The notes under the pieces were generated by a model. The model did no database searches. It had not been told where the DNA came from and worked only from the letters and a program-made list of their open reading frames with translations. From an uncultured Cocleimonas sp. (GTDB taxonomy: Bacteria > Pseudomonadota > Gammaproteobacteria > Thiotrichales > Thiotrichaceae), in NCBI RefSeq assembly GCF_947495625.1, contig NZ_CANLZW010000025.1, positions 1 to 64,000 of the forward strand: a DNA stretch of 64,000 nt, given 5' to 3'. The translations under genes were made by a program, and so were the position numbers. Shown one piece after another: positions 62,411-64,000 of this stretch (within the stretch, counting starts at the first letter, position 1; every line of letters starts with the position of its first letter).

Positions 62411-62767
62411 AATAATTCCCGCTTAAAAAATTATAATGGCGATAGTATATATTGTATATTTTGACTTTGTTATTTCTAACTAGATACTAAGGTTAATTCT
62501 CATATTGATTATTAGAGTTGGGTGTTATTAGAATAACGAGCAATTAAAGCTGCGAGCCCCACCAGTCGGTTAAAATATGAAAGCTAATTGTTCATTTTTT
62601 GTAAAAAAGTGAAAACCATAAAACGTTCCTTATAAAAAATAGGCTATAAGTAGGGGGGTGTCATTCTTAATTGAAAAAAGGCAATCGTCCCTTTTACTAT
62701 GGTTATTTGAATGGCGAATTGCTAAAGCATAGACTCATCTTAATCTAATCAAACAGAGGTCACTTGC
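62411..62767. other. Intergenic region between mqo and the MBL gene
   Basis: 357 bp between divergent genes. Holds C-run repeat copy 25. AT-rich stretches near both genes may be promoters, but none can be fixed. Confidence 0.5.
62633..62662 (-). repeat. C-run repeat, copy 25 (short form)
   Basis: Minus-strand reading GACACCCCCCTACTTATAGCC, then a short run ending in T residues. Between divergent genes. Confidence 0.87.
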
Positions 62768-63757
62768 ATGAAACTAAACTTACGTCCGCTATTTTCAGCT
62801 CTATCATTTACGACTGCCACATTAGTTGTCAGCTTATCAGCGCAATCAGCAATCGCTGCTGATGTGAAAATTACGCCCTTGGGCAGTATGGAAGGCGAAT
62901 TCTGCCAACTTGACCGAGCCATGATTCTGCAAGACCCAGACGGCACCCGCTTACTTTATGATCCCGGTAGAACGGTAGCAGGAGCGGACGATAAGCGTTT
63001 AGGTAAGATCGACGCGGTACTTGTCAGCCATATGCACGGCGATCATGTTGGTGACAAACATATTAGCGATATCGGCAAAGGTGAATGTAAGGATACGAAG
63101 TTTCCTGTGAATGCACTACCTAACACCAGTGCTGCCAGTATTGCTCATGCAAAAGGCGCAAAGATAATTACGGGTAGTGAAATGCCTAAGTTCTTCGCGA
63201 CTAAACTTAAAGCACTCGGTGGTGATCCCAAAAACTCACAGCTGGTTCGCTTTGGCGCATCGACAAAGGTGGGCGGCATTACTATTACTACGGTTCCTGC
63301 GGCCCATTCTAATGGCATATCAGGGCACATGATTGGTGGTGAACTGGGTAAAATGTTAGATGCTTCGGGTCTTACTGCCTATGCAGGTCCTCCGACAGGT
63401 TACGTAATTACGTTCTCTAATGGTTTAGTGACTTATCTGTCGGGTGATACCGGCATCACTGCAGAACAAGAGACTGTGGTAGGCGATCACTACAAGGCAA
63501 AACTAGTTGTGATCAATATTGGTGATACCTTTACTACTGGCCCTAAAGAAGCGGCATGGGTAGTCAATAAACTCATCAAGCCGGAATCAATCATCCCTTC
63601 GCACGCCAACCAGCCTTCAACAGCCGGTGGAAAAATCATCGAAGGTACGCGTCTAGCGTTATTTAAAGAGCAGTCTGAGGCAGCAGTTCATGTGCCCTTG
63701 AGCGGACGCACCATGTCTTTCGATGGCAGTGGCAAATGTACGGAGGGTTGTTCGTAG
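62768..63757 (+). CDS. Exported metallo-beta-lactamase-fold hydrolase
   Basis: A 329-residue protein with a signal peptide (1-30, cut after AIA). Zinc motif His88-x-His90-x-Asp92-His93 (VLVSHMHGDHVGD), later PAAHSNG and YLSGDTG, and IPSHANQPS near the end. It resembles the UlaG-like / MBL exported enzymes; reaction unknown. Two Cys near the C-terminus (GKCTEGCS) could form a disulfide. ATG 62768 follows GAGGTCAC. Not related closely to the MBL gene at 56309 beyond the fold. Confidence 0.85.
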   Translation: MKLNLRPLFSALSFTTATLVVSLSAQSAIAADVKITPLGSMEGEFCQLDRAMILQDPDGTRLLYDPGRTVAGADDKRLGKIDAVLVSHMHGDHVGDKHISDIGKGECKDTKFPVNALPNTSAASIAHAKGAKIITGSEMPKFFATKLKALGGDPKNSQLVRFGASTKVGGITITTVPAAHSNGISGHMIGGELGKMLDASGLTAYAGPPTGYVITFSNGLVTYLSGDTGITAEQETVVGDHYKAKLVVINIGDTFTTGPKEAAWVVNKLIKPESIIPSHANQPSTAGGKIIEGTRLALFKEQSEAAVHVPLSGRTMSFDGSGKCTEGCS

Positions 63758-63799
63758 TACATTTCTTTTTATGTAAATTGATTGTTGTATATTGATCTT

Positions 63800-63841
63800 A
63801 ACCACCATTATTTTCTTCCCATAAAGAAAATAATGGTGGTT
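63800..63841. other. Perfect 18-bp hairpin between convergent genes
   Basis: AACCACCATTATTTTCTT (63800-63817) is fully complementary to 63824-63841 around the 6-nt loop CCCATA. No T-run lies on either side, so it may be a Rho-type 3' stabiliser or a repeat rather than a classical terminator. Confidence 0.7.
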
Positions 63842-63843
63842 AT

Positions 63844-64000
63844 CTATGGCAACAAATCAATATCTATACGTCGGCTCTTGAATAAATCCATCTTAGTTGT
63901 TTTGATGTCTGTAACAATATCCCATCGTATATTGCTAGCGCGTCTTCGCAAGGCGATCTTTTTGGTGAATTCCATAGACTTGTTAAATGCCTCTGGTGCG
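63844..64000 (-). CDS. 3' end of a gene running off the window
   Basis: Minus-strand frame open to the window edge, ending at TAG (63844-63846). The last 51 residues read APEAFNKSMEFTKKIALRR, then WDIVTDIKTTKMDLFKS, ending DIDLLP. Basic and partly helical; no family recognised from so short a piece. Convergent with the MBL gene, with an 18-bp hairpin between them. Confidence 0.6.
   Translation of the reverse strand, partial: APEAFNKSMEFTKKIALRRRASNIRWDIVTDIKTTKMDLFKSRRIDIDLLP

Noticed and set aside
62-62662. C-run repeats as a CRISPR array
   Set aside because: Copies are scattered kilobases apart, in both orientations, with no regular spacers.
62-62662. C-run repeats as G-quadruplexes
   Set aside because: Each copy has a single run of five to eight G on one strand; a quadruplex needs four runs.
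62-62662. C-run repeats as ordinary terminators only
   Set aside because: Several are upstream of genes, between divergent genes, antisense, or within a coding sequence, and the long forms carry conserved filling.
1-64000. tRNA or rRNA genes
   Set aside because: No cloverleaf pattern with a GTTC-type T-loop and acceptor pairing, and no rRNA-like stretch, was found by eye on either strand.
1-64000. Insertion sequences or prophage
   Set aside because: No transposase, integrase or phage structural protein is encoded in the window.

Overview
The window is chromosomal DNA from a Gammaproteobacterium. The clearest evidence is a complete Isc iron-sulfur operon in gammaproteobacterial order (cysE, iscR, iscS, iscU, iscA, hscB, hscA, fdx, iscX), together with an MnmC-type tRNA modification oxidoreductase, malate:quinone oxidoreductase, RhlE helicase and HtrA protease. 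A DsrC/TusE-like protein next to a CBS protein, HupE-type metal transporters and several metallo-beta-lactamase-fold exported proteins would suit a marine sulfur-metabolising lineage such as the Thiotrichales. That placement is inference; there is no rRNA or tRNA gene here to confirm it.

Layout. 0.1-8.9 kb: small membrane-anchored protein, stand-alone MnmC oxidase domain, HtrA protease divergent from a two-component system, gamma carbonic anhydrase, MFS transporter, thioredoxin-fold protein. 9.2-16.1 kb: two paralogous glycine-zipper lipoproteins, BenE-type symporter, aldo/keto reductase plus transporter pair, lectin-like exported protein, DUF2244 protein. 16.1-23.3 kb: isc operon and cysE on the minus strand, with an IscR-type promoter in front of iscR. 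23.4-28.7 kb: flavoprotein, SGNH hydrolase, SnoaL-like protein, Bcr/CflA efflux pump, DUF1835-like protein. 28.9-41.5 kb: a 13-gene minus-strand catabolic operon (HDAC-fold deacetylase, FAD amine oxidoreductase, amino-acid ABC transporter, RidA, GNAT, class III aminotransferase, 3-oxoacid CoA-transferase, M20 deacylase, thiolase) with a divergent LysR regulator. 41.8-46.6 kb: RhlE, YqhA-like protein, amidohydrolase, MATE pump. 47.0-51.7 kb: a strip of small, unrelated, same-strand accessory genes. 51.8-64 kb: DsrC-like/CBS pair, ZIP transporter, MFS protein, STAS-like protein, MBL proteins, HupE pair, LamG protein, mqo, and the 3' end of one more gene at the right edge.

The most unusual feature is a dispersed repeat family: 26 copies plus one decayed copy, each starting with a C-run core such as GTCACCCCCCTACTTTT and ending in G(G)CACTTTTTT or another T-run. 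Short copies are about 30 bp. Longer copies (80-140 bp) carry one of two kinds of hairpin-rich filling between the same ends. Copies sit in most intergenic gaps, twice inside the isc operon, at the exact ends of several genes, and once in frame inside a flavoprotein gene. They are absent from the whole catabolic operon between 28.8 and 41.5 kb.

The catabolic operon reads as a self-contained pathway: import of an amino-acid-like compound, removal of acyl groups (two deacylases), removal of nitrogen (aminotransferase, FAD oxidoreductase, RidA), then CoA activation and thiolysis of a 3-oxo acid. An N-acetylated beta-amino acid is a reasonable but unproven substrate.
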